Assembly (NCBI GenBank): GCA_927798505.1 | Contig: CAKMNE010000038.1 | Span: 1-11,016, forward strand | Reading direction: 5' to 3' | From: an uncultured Bacteroidales bacterium | Lineage (GTDB): Bacteria; Bacteroidota; Bacteroidia; Bacteroidales; UBA932 | DNA length: 11,016 nucleotides | Part shown: piece after piece, positions 1 to 7,929 of the stretch | How the letters are laid out: the number at the start of each line of letters is the position of its first letter | How positions within the stretch are numbered: position 1 is the stretch's first letter | Notes under the pieces: model-generated | Databases searched by the model: none | The model's input: the letters and a program-made list of their open reading frames with translations, nothing else | Told to the model about the DNA's origin: nothing | Program-made: the position numbers and the translations under genes

Positions 1-2076
1 ACCCAGCAGATCAAGCAGCTCTGCGGTATGCGTGGACTTATGGCCAAGCCTCAGAAGGCCGGCTCTTCCGGTGCGGACATTATCGAGAACCCTATCATTT
101 CCAACCTGAAGGAAGGAATGACAGTGCTCGAGTACTTCATCGGAACCCACGGAGCCCGCAAGGGTCTTGCTGATACCGCGCTCAAGACAGCGGATGCAGG
201 TTACCTTACCAGGCGTCTTGTGGACGTGTCCCACGACGTGATTATCACAGAGGAGGACTGCGGCACCCTCAGGGGTCTCGTGGCTACTGCCATCAAGGAT
301 AAGGACAATGTTGTCGAGTCTCTTGGTGAGCGTATCCTCGGACGTACTTCAGTTCACGACATTTTCAACCCTCTTACCGGAGAACTCATCATCCGTGCGG
401 GTGAGGAAATCCGTGAGAAAGAGGCCGATCTCATAGACCATCTCCCAATTGAAAGCGTGGAGATCCGTTCAGTGCTTACCTGCGAAAGCCGCAGGGGTGT
501 CTGCGCCAAGTGCTACGGACGCAACCTGGCCACCAGCCGTATGGTTGAGAAGGGCGAGGTTGTCGGTGTGATTGCCGCACAGTCCATCGGTGAGCCTGGT
601 ACCCAGCTTACACTGCGTACCTTCCACGTCGGTGGTACAGCATCTTCAGCAGGTGCAGATTCAAGCATCGATTCGAAGTATGACGGACGCCTGAAGTTCG
701 AGGAACTCCGTACAATTGAAAGAGTATCCGAAGACGGCAGTGTTCAGACTGTGGTGGTAGGCCGTATGACCGAACTCCGCATTGTCGATGAGAATACCGG
801 AATGACCTTCTCCCAGTATGACATTCCTTACGGATCGGTTCTCTATTTCAAGGATGGCGATTCAGTTAAGAAGGGAGACCGCATCTGCGAGTGGGATGCC
901 TATAACGCAACTACCATTGTCGAGGTTGCAGGTACCCTGAAATTCGAGAACATGCTTGAGGGCGTTACTTTCCGCAAGGACAGCAACGATGAGTTCTCAG
1001 CATCTTCCGACAAGGTCATCATCGATTCCAAGGACAGGACCAAGAGTCCGGCCATCGATATCGTTGACGCTGACGGTACCATACTCAAGCAGTACAACCT
1101 CCCTGTAGGAGCCCACGTAATGGTTGAAGACGGTGCAGAGGTAAAGATTGGAGATGTCATCATCAAGATTCCTCGTGCCTTCGGCAAGGCCAGCGATATT
1201 ACCGGAGGTCTTCCTCGAGTTACCGAGCTCTTCGAGGCCCGTAACCCAAGTGCAAGCCCATCAGTGCTCTCAGAGATCAACGGTCAGGTGGTTATGGGTA
1301 CCATCAAGCGTGGTAACCGTGAGATTATCATCAGGAACCGTTCAGGTCTTGAGAAACACTACCTTGTTCCTCTGTCCAAGCAGATTCTGGTTCAGGAGGA
1401 TGACTATGTGAAGGCCGGTACCCCGCTTTCAGACGGTGGTATCTCCCCTTCAGACATCCTTGCTATCCTCGGACCTGTCAAGGCTCAGGAGTACATCGTG
1501 AACGAGGTTCAGGCAGTTTACCGCCTCCAGGGTGTGAAGATCAACGACAAGCACTTCGAGATTATCGTTCGCCAGATGATGCGCAAGGTGGAAATCACCA
1601 ACCACGGTGACACCCAGTTCCTTGAAGAAGAACTCGTGGACAAGATGGCATTTATGGATGCCAACGACGCGATTTACGGAAAATACGTCGTTCTTGAACC
1701 GGGTGATTCACAGAAGTTCCAGGAGGGTCAGATTATCGGTGCGCGCGAACTGCACTCTGAAAACGAGTCTCTTGCACGCCAGGGTCTGAAGACCGTAAAT
1801 GCCCGCGAGGCACGTCCTGCAACAGCACGTCTGGTGCTCCAGGGCATTACCCGCGCCGCACTCCGTACCAACAGCTTCATTTCCGCAGCTTCCTTCCAGG
1901 AGACAACCAAGGTGCTCAGCGAAGCCGCTATCCGCGGTCGTGTCGATCACCTCGAAGGCCTCAAGGAGAATGTCATCTGCGGTCACCTGATTCCTGCCGG
2001 TACCGGTCTGAAGGACTACCAGGACATCGTCGTAGGCCGCAAGGATGAGGCCGTTGACGAGCTCAATGAACTCTAA
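1..2076 (+). CDS. rpoC: DNA-directed RNA polymerase subunit beta' (C-terminal half, 5' end outside window)
   Basis: Largest catalytic subunit of RNA polymerase. The open frame runs from base 1 without a start, so about 691 C-terminal residues are present and roughly the first half is missing. Visible in order: the start of the bridge-helix region (GMRGLMAKP, then [15 protein letters not shown] and [10 protein letters not shown]); the second zinc site, with one Cys in EEDCGTLRG (about base 260) and three in the [14 protein letters not shown] segment (about 481-520); and the trigger loop [16 protein letters not shown] (about 589-636), with its catalytic-loop His codon at 625-627. A Leu stands where E. 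coli has Met in the trigger loop. The rest is the C-terminal clamp/jaw region, ending in a TAA at 2074-2076 followed directly by a terminator, so rpoC is the last gene of its transcript. Arg is often CGT and codon choice looks strongly selected, as expected for this gene. Confidence 0.98.
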   Translation, partial: TQQIKQLCGMRGLMAKPQKAGSSGADIIENPIISNLKEGMTVLEYFIGTHGARKGLADTALKTADAGYLTRRLVDVSHDVIITEEDCGTLRGLVATAIKDKDNVVESLGERILGRTSVHDIFNPLTGELIIRAGEEIREKEADLIDHLPIESVEIRSVLTCESRRGVCAKCYGRNLATSRMVEKGEVVGVIAAQSIGEPGTQLTLRTFHVGGTASSAGADSSIDSKYDGRLKFEELRTIERVSEDGSVQTVVVGRMTELRIVDENTGMTFSQYDIPYGSVLYFKDGDSVKKGDRICEWDAYNATTIVEVAGTLKFENMLEGVTFRKDSNDEFSASSDKVIIDSKDRTKSPAIDIVDADGTILKQYNLPVGAHVMVEDGAEVKIGDVIIKIPRAFGKASDITGGLPRVTELFEARNPSASPSVLSEINGQVVMGTIKRGNREIIIRNRSGLEKHYLVPLSKQILVQEDDYVKAGTPLSDGGISPSDILAILGPVKAQEYIVNEVQAVYRLQGVKINDKHFEIIVRQMMRKVEITNHGDTQFLEEELVDKMAFMDANDAIYGKYVVLEPGDSQKFQEGQIIGARELHSENESLARQGLKTVNAREARPATARLVLQGITRAALRTNSFISAASFQETTKVLSEAAIRGRVDHLEGLKENVICGHLIPAGTGLKDYQDIVVGRKDEAVDELNEL

Positions 2077-2092
2077 CAGGTTTACACTATAG

Positions 2093-2124
2093 AAAACCGG
2101 CGCCCAAACGGGTGCCGGTTTTTT
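2093..2124. terminator. Bidirectional intrinsic terminator between rpoC and the threonine aldolase gene
   Basis: A 10-bp stem, ACCGGCGCCC (2096-2105) with GGGTGCCGGT (2110-2119), has one G-T pair and an AAAC loop. A run of T (2119-2124) follows on the plus strand, and a run of A (2093-2096) precedes it, which becomes T on the minus strand. It sits 16 bp after the rpoC stop and 8 bp before the stop of the convergent gene, so it can end transcripts from both sides. Confidence 0.9.
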
Positions 2125-2131
2125 ATCTCAT

Positions 2132-3163
2132 TCAGATAAGGCCTTTTTCCAACATCAGTATATCCTCGAAGCGGGTTGCCCAACTGGTCACAAAGCGGCA
2201 CAGCTTGTGTGTCTCGTCAACCGGTTCCCAGATTTCGAAGAGAATTCCGCGGGTTTTGAGTCTTTCGATCATCTGCCGGTCCAGCACGACGAAAATCTGG
2301 TTTGTGGGAGAGTCGTTCCACAGTTGCAGTCCGGCTTTGACGAAAGCGCCCTTCATTGCGGTAGCCATAGTAATGGCGTGCTTGGAAATCTCAAAGTAGA
2401 GATTGTCCGTAAACAGGGCCTCGAACTGCACACCGACAAGACGGCTTTTCGCAAGAAGCGCCCCCCTCTGCTTGGTCATTGTGAAGAAATGCTTTGGAGC
2501 ATTGCCTTGTGGAAATACAACGGCTTCCCCGCATAAGGCTCCGACCTTGGTGCCTCCAATGTAGAAACAGTCGCAGTGGGATGCAAGGAACGGCAGGGTG
2601 ACATCATTGAGACTGGCGCTCAAGCCATATCCGAGCCTGGCTCCGTCAATATAGAGAATCATATTGTGAGCCTTGCAGATATCGTAGATGGATTCCAGTT
2701 CGCCGGCGCTGTAGATGGTTCCGTATTCGGTAGGAAAGGTGATGTAAACCATTCCCGGAATCACCATATGGCAGGCATTGGGGTCCTGTTCCATTTTCAG
2801 AATTTCCGTTTCCAGTGTTTTGGGCAGGATTTTGCCCTTTTTGCCCGGGATCTCCAGCACCTTGTGGCCTGTAATCTCTATTGCACCGGCTTCATGTACT
2901 GCGATATGGCCGCTCGGCACAGAAATCACACCCTCATAAGGCTTCAGCAAAGAGCTGATGACCGTGGAGTTGGTCTGCGTGCCTCCGACCAGGAAGAAAA
3001 TGTCGGCATCGGGGCAACAGCAGGCCTCACGTATAAGTTTTCTGGCATTTTCGCTGAAACGGTCTCTCCCATAGCTGGAAGACTGCTCTTCATTAGTCTC
3101 AATCAGATGTTTGAGTACTGTAGGATGGGCTCCGTTGTTGTAGTCGCTTTCGAAAGAAACCAT
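2132..3163 (-). CDS. Threonine aldolase-family PLP enzyme (beta-eliminating lyase fold)
   Basis: Fold type I PLP enzyme of 343 aa, near the usual size of low-specificity threonine aldolases, which cleave threonine or allo-threonine to glycine and acetaldehyde. Visible: an N-terminal FESDYNNGAHP segment typical of the family; GGTQTN at about residues 60-65 (PLP phosphate contact); an active-site His in PSGHIAVHE (about 83-91); DGARLGYGL at about 173-181, with the Asp that pairs with the PLP ring; and YIGGTKVGALCGE with the Schiff-base Lys at about 206. The ATG at 3163-3161 overlaps the folD stop by one base (TAATG), so translation is probably coupled. The pairing with folD fits a glycine/one-carbon role, but that is inference. 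This sequence belongs to a branch distinct from E. coli LtaE, and another beta-hydroxy amino acid substrate is possible, so no gene symbol is given. Confidence 0.8.
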   Translation of the reverse strand: MVSFESDYNNGAHPTVLKHLIETNEEQSSSYGRDRFSENARKLIREACCCPDADIFFLVGGTQTNSTVISSLLKPYEGVISVPSGHIAVHEAGAIEITGHKVLEIPGKKGKILPKTLETEILKMEQDPNACHMVIPGMVYITFPTEYGTIYSAGELESIYDICKAHNMILYIDGARLGYGLSASLNDVTLPFLASHCDCFYIGGTKVGALCGEAVVFPQGNAPKHFFTMTKQRGALLAKSRLVGVQFEALFTDNLYFEISKHAITMATAMKGAFVKAGLQLWNDSPTNQIFVVLDRQMIERLKTRGILFEIWEPVDETHKLCRFVTSWATRFEDILMLEKGLI

Positions 3164-4026
3164 TACTGTCTGTTAATGAAGCAGTCGACGGTATTTTCCA
3201 TAAGTGAACAGATGGTCATTGGACCGACTCCTCCGGGAACCGGGGTAATCACGGATGCAAGCTCTTTCACGCTTTCGAAGTCCACGTCGCCGTGAATCTT
3301 CCCGTCCTCGCCGCGGTTGATGCCCACATCTATTACAACTGCACCGGGTTTGACCATATCCCCGCGAACTGTTCCGGCCTGACCGACCGCAACAACAAGG
3401 ATGTCTGCCTCCCTGGTAATGCTTCCCAGGTTTTCGGTGTGTGAATGGCAAATGGTTACAGTAGCGTTTTCGTTGAGCAGAAGTTTGGCGACCGGCAGTC
3501 CTACGATATTGCTTCGTCCTACAACTACCGCCCGCTTGCCCTCAATCTGAACGCCGGCCGCTTTCAGCAGGCGTATGATGCCGCGCGGAGTGCAAGGTAC
3601 GCTGTACTTCGGATTCTCCTCCGGCTCGGTGCGGCGGCGCCACAGCGCAGCCACATTTTCCGGATGGAATCCGTCCACGTCCTTTTCCCTCGCGATGGCA
3701 TAGAGAGCCTTCATCTCGTCTATGTGGTCCGGAAGTGGGAGCTGAACGAGAATGCCGTCGACACCTTCATCTTCGTTCAGCAGCCTGATCTGCTCCAGAA
3801 GCGATTCCTCGCAGGTGTCCTGGGGCAGGTGTATAGTGGTGTTATGTATTCCTATAAGGTCGCAGGCCTTGCCCTTGCTTCGCACATAGGTTGCGCTGGC
3901 CGGGTCGTCACCCACCAGAACAACCGCAAGATGCGGCACTCTGCCGTATTTCTCCGGGAAAGTGGCCACCTCTTCAGCAAGTTGGGCCTTGATATTGTCC
4001 GATAATTGTTTTCCGCTTAAAATCAC
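3163..4026 (-). CDS. folD: Bifunctional methylenetetrahydrofolate dehydrogenase / methenyltetrahydrofolate cyclohydrolase
   Basis: Cytosolic folate enzyme that interconverts 5,10-methylene-, 5,10-methenyl- and 10-formyl-THF with NADP. With the GTG start at 4026 the protein is 287 aa, the normal FolD length, and begins (M)ILSGKQLSDN, matching family N-termini. Visible: catalytic Tyr47 and Lys51 in TYVRSKGKACD; VQLPLP at about 94-99 (folate pocket Gln); KDVDGFHPEN at about 115-124; the Rossmann motif GRSNIVGLPVA at about 170-180; and the closing TPVPGGVGPMT at about 261-271. In-frame ATGs at 4134 and 4074 would add a tail not seen in the family and reach back over the cysS promoter or cysS itself, so I rejected them. 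No Shine-Dalgarno precedes the GTG. A candidate -7 element lies only a few bases upstream, which would make the message nearly leaderless. It is first in a two-gene unit with the threonine aldolase-family gene. Confidence 0.93.
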   Translation of the reverse strand: MILSGKQLSDNIKAQLAEEVATFPEKYGRVPHLAVVLVGDDPASATYVRSKGKACDLIGIHNTTIHLPQDTCEESLLEQIRLLNEDEGVDGILVQLPLPDHIDEMKALYAIAREKDVDGFHPENVAALWRRRTEPEENPKYSVPCTPRGIIRLLKAAGVQIEGKRAVVVGRSNIVGLPVAKLLLNENATVTICHSHTENLGSITREADILVVAVGQAGTVRGDMVKPGAVVIDVGINRGEDGKIHGDVDFESVKELASVITPVPGGVGPMTICSLMENTVDCFINRQ

Positions 4027-4029
4027 GAC

Positions 4030-4038
4030 GCGAAGATA
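4030..4038 (-). promoter_or_regulatory. Candidate -7 element for the folD operon
   Basis: On the minus strand the bases read TATCTTCGC, one mismatch from the Bacteroidota form TATCTTTGC (TAnnTTTG). It points towards folD and would start transcription about at the GTG codon. I see no TTTG at the expected 19-21 bp upstream; the nearest is 26 bp away (4068-4065). The call rests on the -7 element and its position only. Confidence 0.35.
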
Positions 4039-4051
4039 GCAATAAAATTCG

Positions 4052-4060
4052 TATCTTAGC
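4052..4060 (+). promoter_or_regulatory. Candidate -7 element for cysS-xth
   Basis: TATCTTAGC, one mismatch from TATCTTTGC, in the short gap between the divergent folD and cysS genes. It would start transcription near 4063 and leave an untranslated leader of about 19 nt before the cysS ATG at 4082. No clear -33 TTTG is present, so the call is tentative. Confidence 0.4.
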
Positions 4061-4081
4061 AGTCCAAATACCATAGAATCA

Positions 4082-5602
4082 ATGAGAGTTCTCCTACTTA
4101 CCAATACAATGACCCACCGCAAGGAGGTCTTCAAGCCGATAAATCCCGGTCATGCAGGAATGTATGTGTGCGGTCCTACCGTTTACGGCGATGCCCACCT
4201 GGGGCACGCCCGTCCCGGAGTGACCTTCGATGTGCTCAGCAAACTCCTGCGCCACCTGGGCTACAAGGTGCGCTATGTGCGCAATATCACCGATGTGGGC
4301 CATCTCGAACACGATGCCGACCAGGGTGAGGACAAAATCGCAAAGAAGGCAAGGCTCGAGCAGTTGGAGCCTATGGAGGTCGTGCAGACCTACACCCTGC
4401 GCTACCATGAGGCCATGCGTCTTCTCAATGTGGCGCCGCCTTCAATCGAGCCGCGCGCCAGCGGTCATATAGTAGAGCAGATTGAGGCGGTGAAGAAGAT
4501 ACTTGACTCAGGCTATGCCTATGAGAGCAACGGCAGCATATACTTTGACGTGCGCAAGTACAACGCGGATCATCATTACGGAGTGCTCAGCGGCCGCAGC
4601 CTGGACGATACTCTCGAAGGCACGCGCGAGCTGGACGGACAGGCCGACAAACGCGCGCCATATGACTTTGCCCTTTGGAAAAAGGCTGAGCCTGAGCACA
4701 TTATGCACTGGCCTTCCCCTTGGAGCGAAGGCTTCCCGGGCTGGCATCTGGAGTGCTCCGTGATGGGCGAGAAGTACCTTGGCAACGAATTCGACATACA
4801 CGGCGGAGGAATGGACCTGATGTTCCCTCACCACGAGTGCGAAATCGCCCAGAACGTGGCTTGCCGCGGCACTCAGGGCGTACACTATTGGGTGCATAAC
4901 AATATGATTACCATCAACGGCCAGAAGATGGGCAAGTCCCTTGGCAACTTCATCACGCTTCCGCAGATGTTCTCCGGAACCCACCCGAAGCTCGACCAGG
5001 CCTACAGCCCTATGACCGTGCGCTTCTTCATACTTCAGGCGCATTACCGCGGCACTCTCGACTTCTCCAACGAAGCTCTCAAAGCCGCAGAGAAGGGCTT
5101 GGGACGCCTTATGCAGGCCGCACGCGACCTCTATGCCATTGCAGGCACCAAGGCTCCGCAATACGCTTACGGAGATCCTCTGGAAGCAGTGGCTCCGGAC
5201 AGCTGCCCTGCAACTTCCGCCGAGGTGAAGGCCGTGTTTGAAGGAGTATATGATGCTCTTTGCGATGATATGAATACTCCGGGCGCCATTTCCCAGCTCT
5301 TTGAAGCAGTAAGGCTCATCAACTCCGCAAAAGCCGGAAGCTTCAAACTCAGCAAGGGCGACCTCGACACTCTGGTGCAACTGTTTGACGACATAGTTTT
5401 CGGTGTTCTCGGCCTGAGGGACGAAGAGTCGGCCGGCGGCAACTCGAAGGTAATCGAGGGGCTTATGCAAATGGTGCTCGAAGAGAGGGCAAAGGCAAAA
5501 GCAGCCAAGGACTGGGCCACATCAGACCATATCAGGGATTCCCTGAACGAACTCGGAATCAAGGTTAAAGACACCAAGGACGGTGTAGAGTGGTCTCTGT
5601 AG
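4082..5602 (+). CDS. cysS: Cysteinyl-tRNA synthetase
   Basis: Class I aminoacyl-tRNA synthetase that charges tRNA-Cys; 506 aa, slightly longer than E. coli CysS. Visible: the [16 protein letters not shown] segment, with zinc ligand Cys30 and the HIGH-type motif HLGH at 39-42; [14 protein letters not shown] at about 67-80; GWHLECS with zinc ligand Cys225; [15 protein letters not shown] at about 240-254 with ligands His250 and Glu254; and [10 protein letters not shown] with a KMSKS-type KMGKS loop at 282-286. HHECE and KMGKS, instead of HHENE and KMSKS, are variants I associate with Bacteroidota. The C-terminal part is the helical DALR/anticodon-binding region. The start at 4082 is preferred because residues 5-10 align with family N-termini; Met10 (4109) is possible. 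It is followed by xth after one base, so they share a transcript. Confidence 0.96.
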   Translation: MRVLLLTNTMTHRKEVFKPINPGHAGMYVCGPTVYGDAHLGHARPGVTFDVLSKLLRHLGYKVRYVRNITDVGHLEHDADQGEDKIAKKARLEQLEPMEVVQTYTLRYHEAMRLLNVAPPSIEPRASGHIVEQIEAVKKILDSGYAYESNGSIYFDVRKYNADHHYGVLSGRSLDDTLEGTRELDGQADKRAPYDFALWKKAEPEHIMHWPSPWSEGFPGWHLECSVMGEKYLGNEFDIHGGGMDLMFPHHECEIAQNVACRGTQGVHYWVHNNMITINGQKMGKSLGNFITLPQMFSGTHPKLDQAYSPMTVRFFILQAHYRGTLDFSNEALKAAEKGLGRLMQAARDLYAIAGTKAPQYAYGDPLEAVAPDSCPATSAEVKAVFEGVYDALCDDMNTPGAISQLFEAVRLINSAKAGSFKLSKGDLDTLVQLFDDIVFGVLGLRDEESAGGNSKVIEGLMQMVLEERAKAKAAKDWATSDHIRDSLNELGIKVKDTKDGVEWSL

Positions 5603-5603
5603 G

Positions 5604-6356
5604 ATGAAACTTGTCAGCTGGAACGTAAACGGCCTGAGAGCCGTTGTGGGCAAAGGATTTGCCGATATTTTTGAGAGTTTCGATGCGGACTGCGTATGTC
5701 TGCAGGAGACGAAGCTGAAAGCGGGACAGATAGACCTGGAGTTCCCCGGATACGAATCCTATTGGGACTATGCGGACAAACCGGGCTATGCCGGCACCGC
5801 CATCTATACCCGAAGGCATCCGCTTTCGGTGAGAACAGGGATAGGCATTGACGAACACGACCACGAAGGCCGTGCCGTGACTCTTGAGTTCGGGGACTTC
5901 TTTCTTGTCAACGCCTATGTGCCGAATTCCCAGAACGAGCTCAAGAGGCTGGATTACCGTATGCGCTGGGAAGATGATTTCAGGGCATATCTCAAGACTC
6001 TCGAACAGACCAAGCCTGTGGTGGTTTGCGGAGATATGAATGTTGCCCACGAGGAAATCGACCTCAAGAACCCCGCTGCCAATCATTTCAGCGCAGGATT
6101 CTCTGATGAGGAGAGAGGCAAGATGAGCGAGCTGCTCGCCTCCGGATTTATCGATACCTGGCGTTACCAGCATCCTCAGGAGGTGAAGTACTCGTGGTGG
6201 TCATACCGTATGGCGGCACGCCAAAGGAATGTGGGTTGGCGTATCGATTATTTCCTTGTAAGCGAATGTTTGAGGGACCGCATAGTTTCAACGGAAATTC
6301 ACGACCAGATTCCCGGCTCCGATCACTGCCCGGTGGAATTGGTGCTGGCGGACTGA
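5604..6356 (+). CDS. xth: Exodeoxyribonuclease III-type AP endonuclease
   Basis: Base-excision repair enzyme that nicks DNA 5' of abasic sites and has 3' phosphodiesterase/exonuclease activity. The 250 aa length is typical of the ExoA/Xth family. Visible: SWNVNGLRA at 5-13 (metal-binding Asn); LQETK with Glu35; NAYVPNSQ with Tyr105; the catalytic CGDMNVAH at about 142-149 (Asp144, Asn146); a GWRIDYFLVS segment with Asp215; and the terminal GSDHCPV with the Asp240-His241 pair. No active-site residue appears lost. Its ATG follows the cysS stop after a single base, so it depends on the cysS promoter and probably on translational coupling. It ends 10 bp from the convergent aroE-like gene with no hairpin between. 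Confidence 0.95.
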   Translation: MKLVSWNVNGLRAVVGKGFADIFESFDADCVCLQETKLKAGQIDLEFPGYESYWDYADKPGYAGTAIYTRRHPLSVRTGIGIDEHDHEGRAVTLEFGDFFLVNAYVPNSQNELKRLDYRMRWEDDFRAYLKTLEQTKPVVVCGDMNVAHEEIDLKNPAANHFSAGFSDEERGKMSELLASGFIDTWRYQHPQEVKYSWWSYRMAARQRNVGWRIDYFLVSECLRDRIVSTEIHDQIPGSDHCPVELVLAD

Positions 6357-6366
6357 TTTCCCTTGA

Positions 6367-7044
6367 TCAAATCTTTACCTGCCCTATGGCGTCACGGTCC
6401 GGTGCTTCACCGGTCATAATTTCGTATCCCAGAACGGCTTGGGCGCGGAGCCACTCCCTTCCGCCGACATAATGACCGACCCCGACGAGGCTCTCGCATT
6501 GGGGGTCCCGGTAGTTCGCCTCTATCAGCGTATTGCAGAGTATGTTCTCCATACCCGGAGCTGCTTTGGGCAGGGTAAATATTACAAGGTCGGCGCACAC
6601 TCCGTCAGTGAGCTCGGAGTGCCGCTTCACCGTTGTGCTGAGCCCGCAGTCGAGAGCAGCCCTGAAGGCAGCCTTGCCCGCGCCTCCGAAACCCACAACC
6701 ACGGCAGTGCGTGCCTCCGGTGCGTGGATGCGTATCAGCTGCTTGACTGCAAGGTAATCGGAATTGTAGGCCTTGATGCCATCATCTGTCTTGACCAGAA
6801 TATTGGCAGCCCCTATTGCCTCCACCTCCGGACTGCGCCACGCTGCCGCCCGTGCGGCTTCCATCTTGTGCGGCGCGGTAACATTGACAGCGCGGTAATC
6901 TCCTTCTGTGAAGATGCGCCAGGCTGTAGCCCAATCCTGTTGCTCTATGAAGCCGTATCCGTATTTCCCGCCATATGCGGCCCCGAACAGCAGGGGACTG
7001 AGGGAACCGGCTGCCGGCCAGCCGATAAGTGCGAATTTATCCAT
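6367..7044 (-). CDS. aroE: Shikimate dehydrogenase-like protein, short and divergent
   Basis: Shikimate dehydrogenases reduce 3-dehydroshikimate with NADPH in chorismate/aromatic amino-acid synthesis. At 225 aa this is shorter than the usual 245-280. Kept features: SLSP at 14-17 (substrate hydroxyl contacts); NVTAPHK with the catalytic-type Lys60; GAANILV with Asn81; YNSDYLAV with Asp96; and a GFGGAGKAAFRAAL nucleotide-binding loop at about 118-131. Departures: the loop before SLSP is unusual, the adenine-ribose side after the second beta strand is compressed, and the C-terminal segment reads GYEIMTGEAPD where the family usually has a Gln that contacts shikimate. It may be the organism's AroE, as short forms occur in Bacteroidota, or a paralog with another role. 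It is second in a unit with the upstream methyltransferase gene, overlapping by 8 bp. Confidence 0.78.
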   Translation of the reverse strand: MDKFALIGWPAAGSLSPLLFGAAYGGKYGYGFIEQQDWATAWRIFTEGDYRAVNVTAPHKMEAARAAAWRSPEVEAIGAANILVKTDDGIKAYNSDYLAVKQLIRIHAPEARTAVVVGFGGAGKAAFRAALDCGLSTTVKRHSELTDGVCADLVIFTLPKAAPGMENILCNTLIEANYRDPQCESLVGVGHYVGGREWLRAQAVLGYEIMTGEAPDRDAIGQVKI

Positions 7045-7840
7045 TTCTTTGTCTTACTGCTTCATACAATAGTATAGCTGCGCTGACCGATACATTGAGG
7101 GAATCGAGCAGGCCCAGCATAGGGATGCGGATGTGGGCGTCAGCGGCCTTGCGCCAAATCTCGGTCAGGCCCGTTGCTTCGGTGCCCATCACAATGGCTG
7201 TGGCCGGACGCATATCCGTATCATAATACAGCTCCGAATCCTGAAGCTGCGCCGTGAGTATCCGCACGCCGCGTGCTTTGAGGAAGTCAATGCATTCCTG
7301 CGAACTGCAGGCTACGCAAGGGACGCTGAAAATCGCACCGGTGGAGTTGCGTATAAGGTTGGGGTTCCATATGTCCGTAAGCGGGTCGCATACAATTACG
7401 GCGTCCGCCCCGGACGCGTCGGCACTGCGCAGCACCGCTCCGAGATTGCCCGGCTTTTCTACGCTTTCGAGCACCACATAGAGCGCATCCTCTTTTGCTG
7501 GCAGGTCCTCAAGTGTCAGGTTGCGGGTTTTCACTTCAGCAATCACTCCTTCGGTACCCTCCCGGTAGGCAACTTTGTTGTACACCTCAGGCGAGAGCTC
7601 GAAGCATCGGGACCTTGGCGGAAAACTCAGTGCGATTTCCGCACCCTGACCGGCTCCGAGAATGGATGGGCAATAAAAAAGCGAATCTATTTCGAATCCG
7701 GAGCTGATAAGTCTGGATATTTCCCTCCTTCCTTCCACAACAAACAGACCCTCGCTGCGTCTGAGAGAGGATTTCTGCTGCAGTTGCAGAAGATGCTTGA
7801 TTTTGGGATTATGCGGACTGGAAATATAATTATCTGTCAT
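7037..7840 (-). CDS. TrmH/SpoU-family RNA 2'-O-methyltransferase
   Basis: SPOUT (trefoil-knot) methyltransferase of 267 aa that would use S-adenosylmethionine to methylate a ribose 2'-OH in rRNA or tRNA. It has the N-terminal substrate-binding segment (SSPHNPKIKHL, then EGLFVVEGRREI at about 30-41) and the three SpoU motifs: EKPGNLGAVLRSADASG at about 128-144 (motif 1, with the catalytic-type Arg138), IVMGTEATGL at about 216-225 (motif 2), and IPMLGLLDSLNVSVSAAILL at about 239-258 (motif 3, knot). The exact RNA site cannot be read from sequence, so I give no symbol; 23S rRNA is a common target in this subgroup. Its promoter lies at 7856-7887 and it is first in a unit with aroE. Confidence 0.9.
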   Translation of the reverse strand: MTDNYISSPHNPKIKHLLQLQQKSSLRRSEGLFVVEGRREISRLISSGFEIDSLFYCPSILGAGQGAEIALSFPPRSRCFELSPEVYNKVAYREGTEGVIAEVKTRNLTLEDLPAKEDALYVVLESVEKPGNLGAVLRSADASGADAVIVCDPLTDIWNPNLIRNSTGAIFSVPCVACSSQECIDFLKARGVRILTAQLQDSELYYDTDMRPATAIVMGTEATGLTEIWRKAADAHIRIPMLGLLDSLNVSVSAAILLYEAVRQRNG

Positions 7841-7844
7841 AATG

Positions 7845-7875
7845 GTTGTTTTGTTGCAAAAATAGCCTATATTTG
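7845..7875 (+). promoter_or_regulatory. Promoter of the five-gene envelope operon
   Basis: GTTG (7845-7848), a 19-bp spacer, then TATATTTG (7868-7875). This is a full match to the Bacteroidota -7 element TAnnTTTG and 3 of 4 for the -33 TTTG. It predicts a start near 7879 and a leader of about 50 nt that is A-rich and has no Shine-Dalgarno before the ATG at 7930. Confidence 0.65.
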
Positions 7876-7887
7876 TGGAAAGAGAAA
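7856..7887 (-). promoter_or_regulatory. Promoter of the methyltransferase-aroE unit
   Basis: On the minus strand: TTTC (7887-7884), a 19-bp spacer, then TATTTTTGC (7864-7856). The -7 element is a full match to TAnnTTTG and the -33 is 3 of 4. Start predicted near 7853, about 13 nt ahead of the ATG at 7840. It is interleaved with the divergent operon promoter; only 3 bp separate the two -7 elements. Confidence 0.6.
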
Positions 7888-7929
7888 ACTATTTGCGACA
7901 AGTACTATTAACTCATAAATCAAATCAGT

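Noticed and set aside
1995..2010. CCGGTACCGG palindrome near the end of rpoC
   Set aside because: It lies in conserved coding sequence (PAGTGL), has no T run, and a true terminator follows at 2093-2124.
2576..3295. Plus-strand open frame of 239 codons over the threonine aldolase-family gene and folD
   Set aside because: It is antisense to two genes with clear catalytic motifs and shows no motif itself.
4027..4134. Upstream extension of folD to ATG 4134 or 4074
   Set aside because: It would add 16-36 residues with no FolD counterpart and cover the cysS promoter and start. The GTG at 4026 gives normal length and N-terminus.
4508..5470. Minus-strand open frame of 320 codons inside cysS
   Set aside because: It lies antisense to a certain cysS with all its motifs, shows no domain, and is rich in residues expected from reading such codons backwards.
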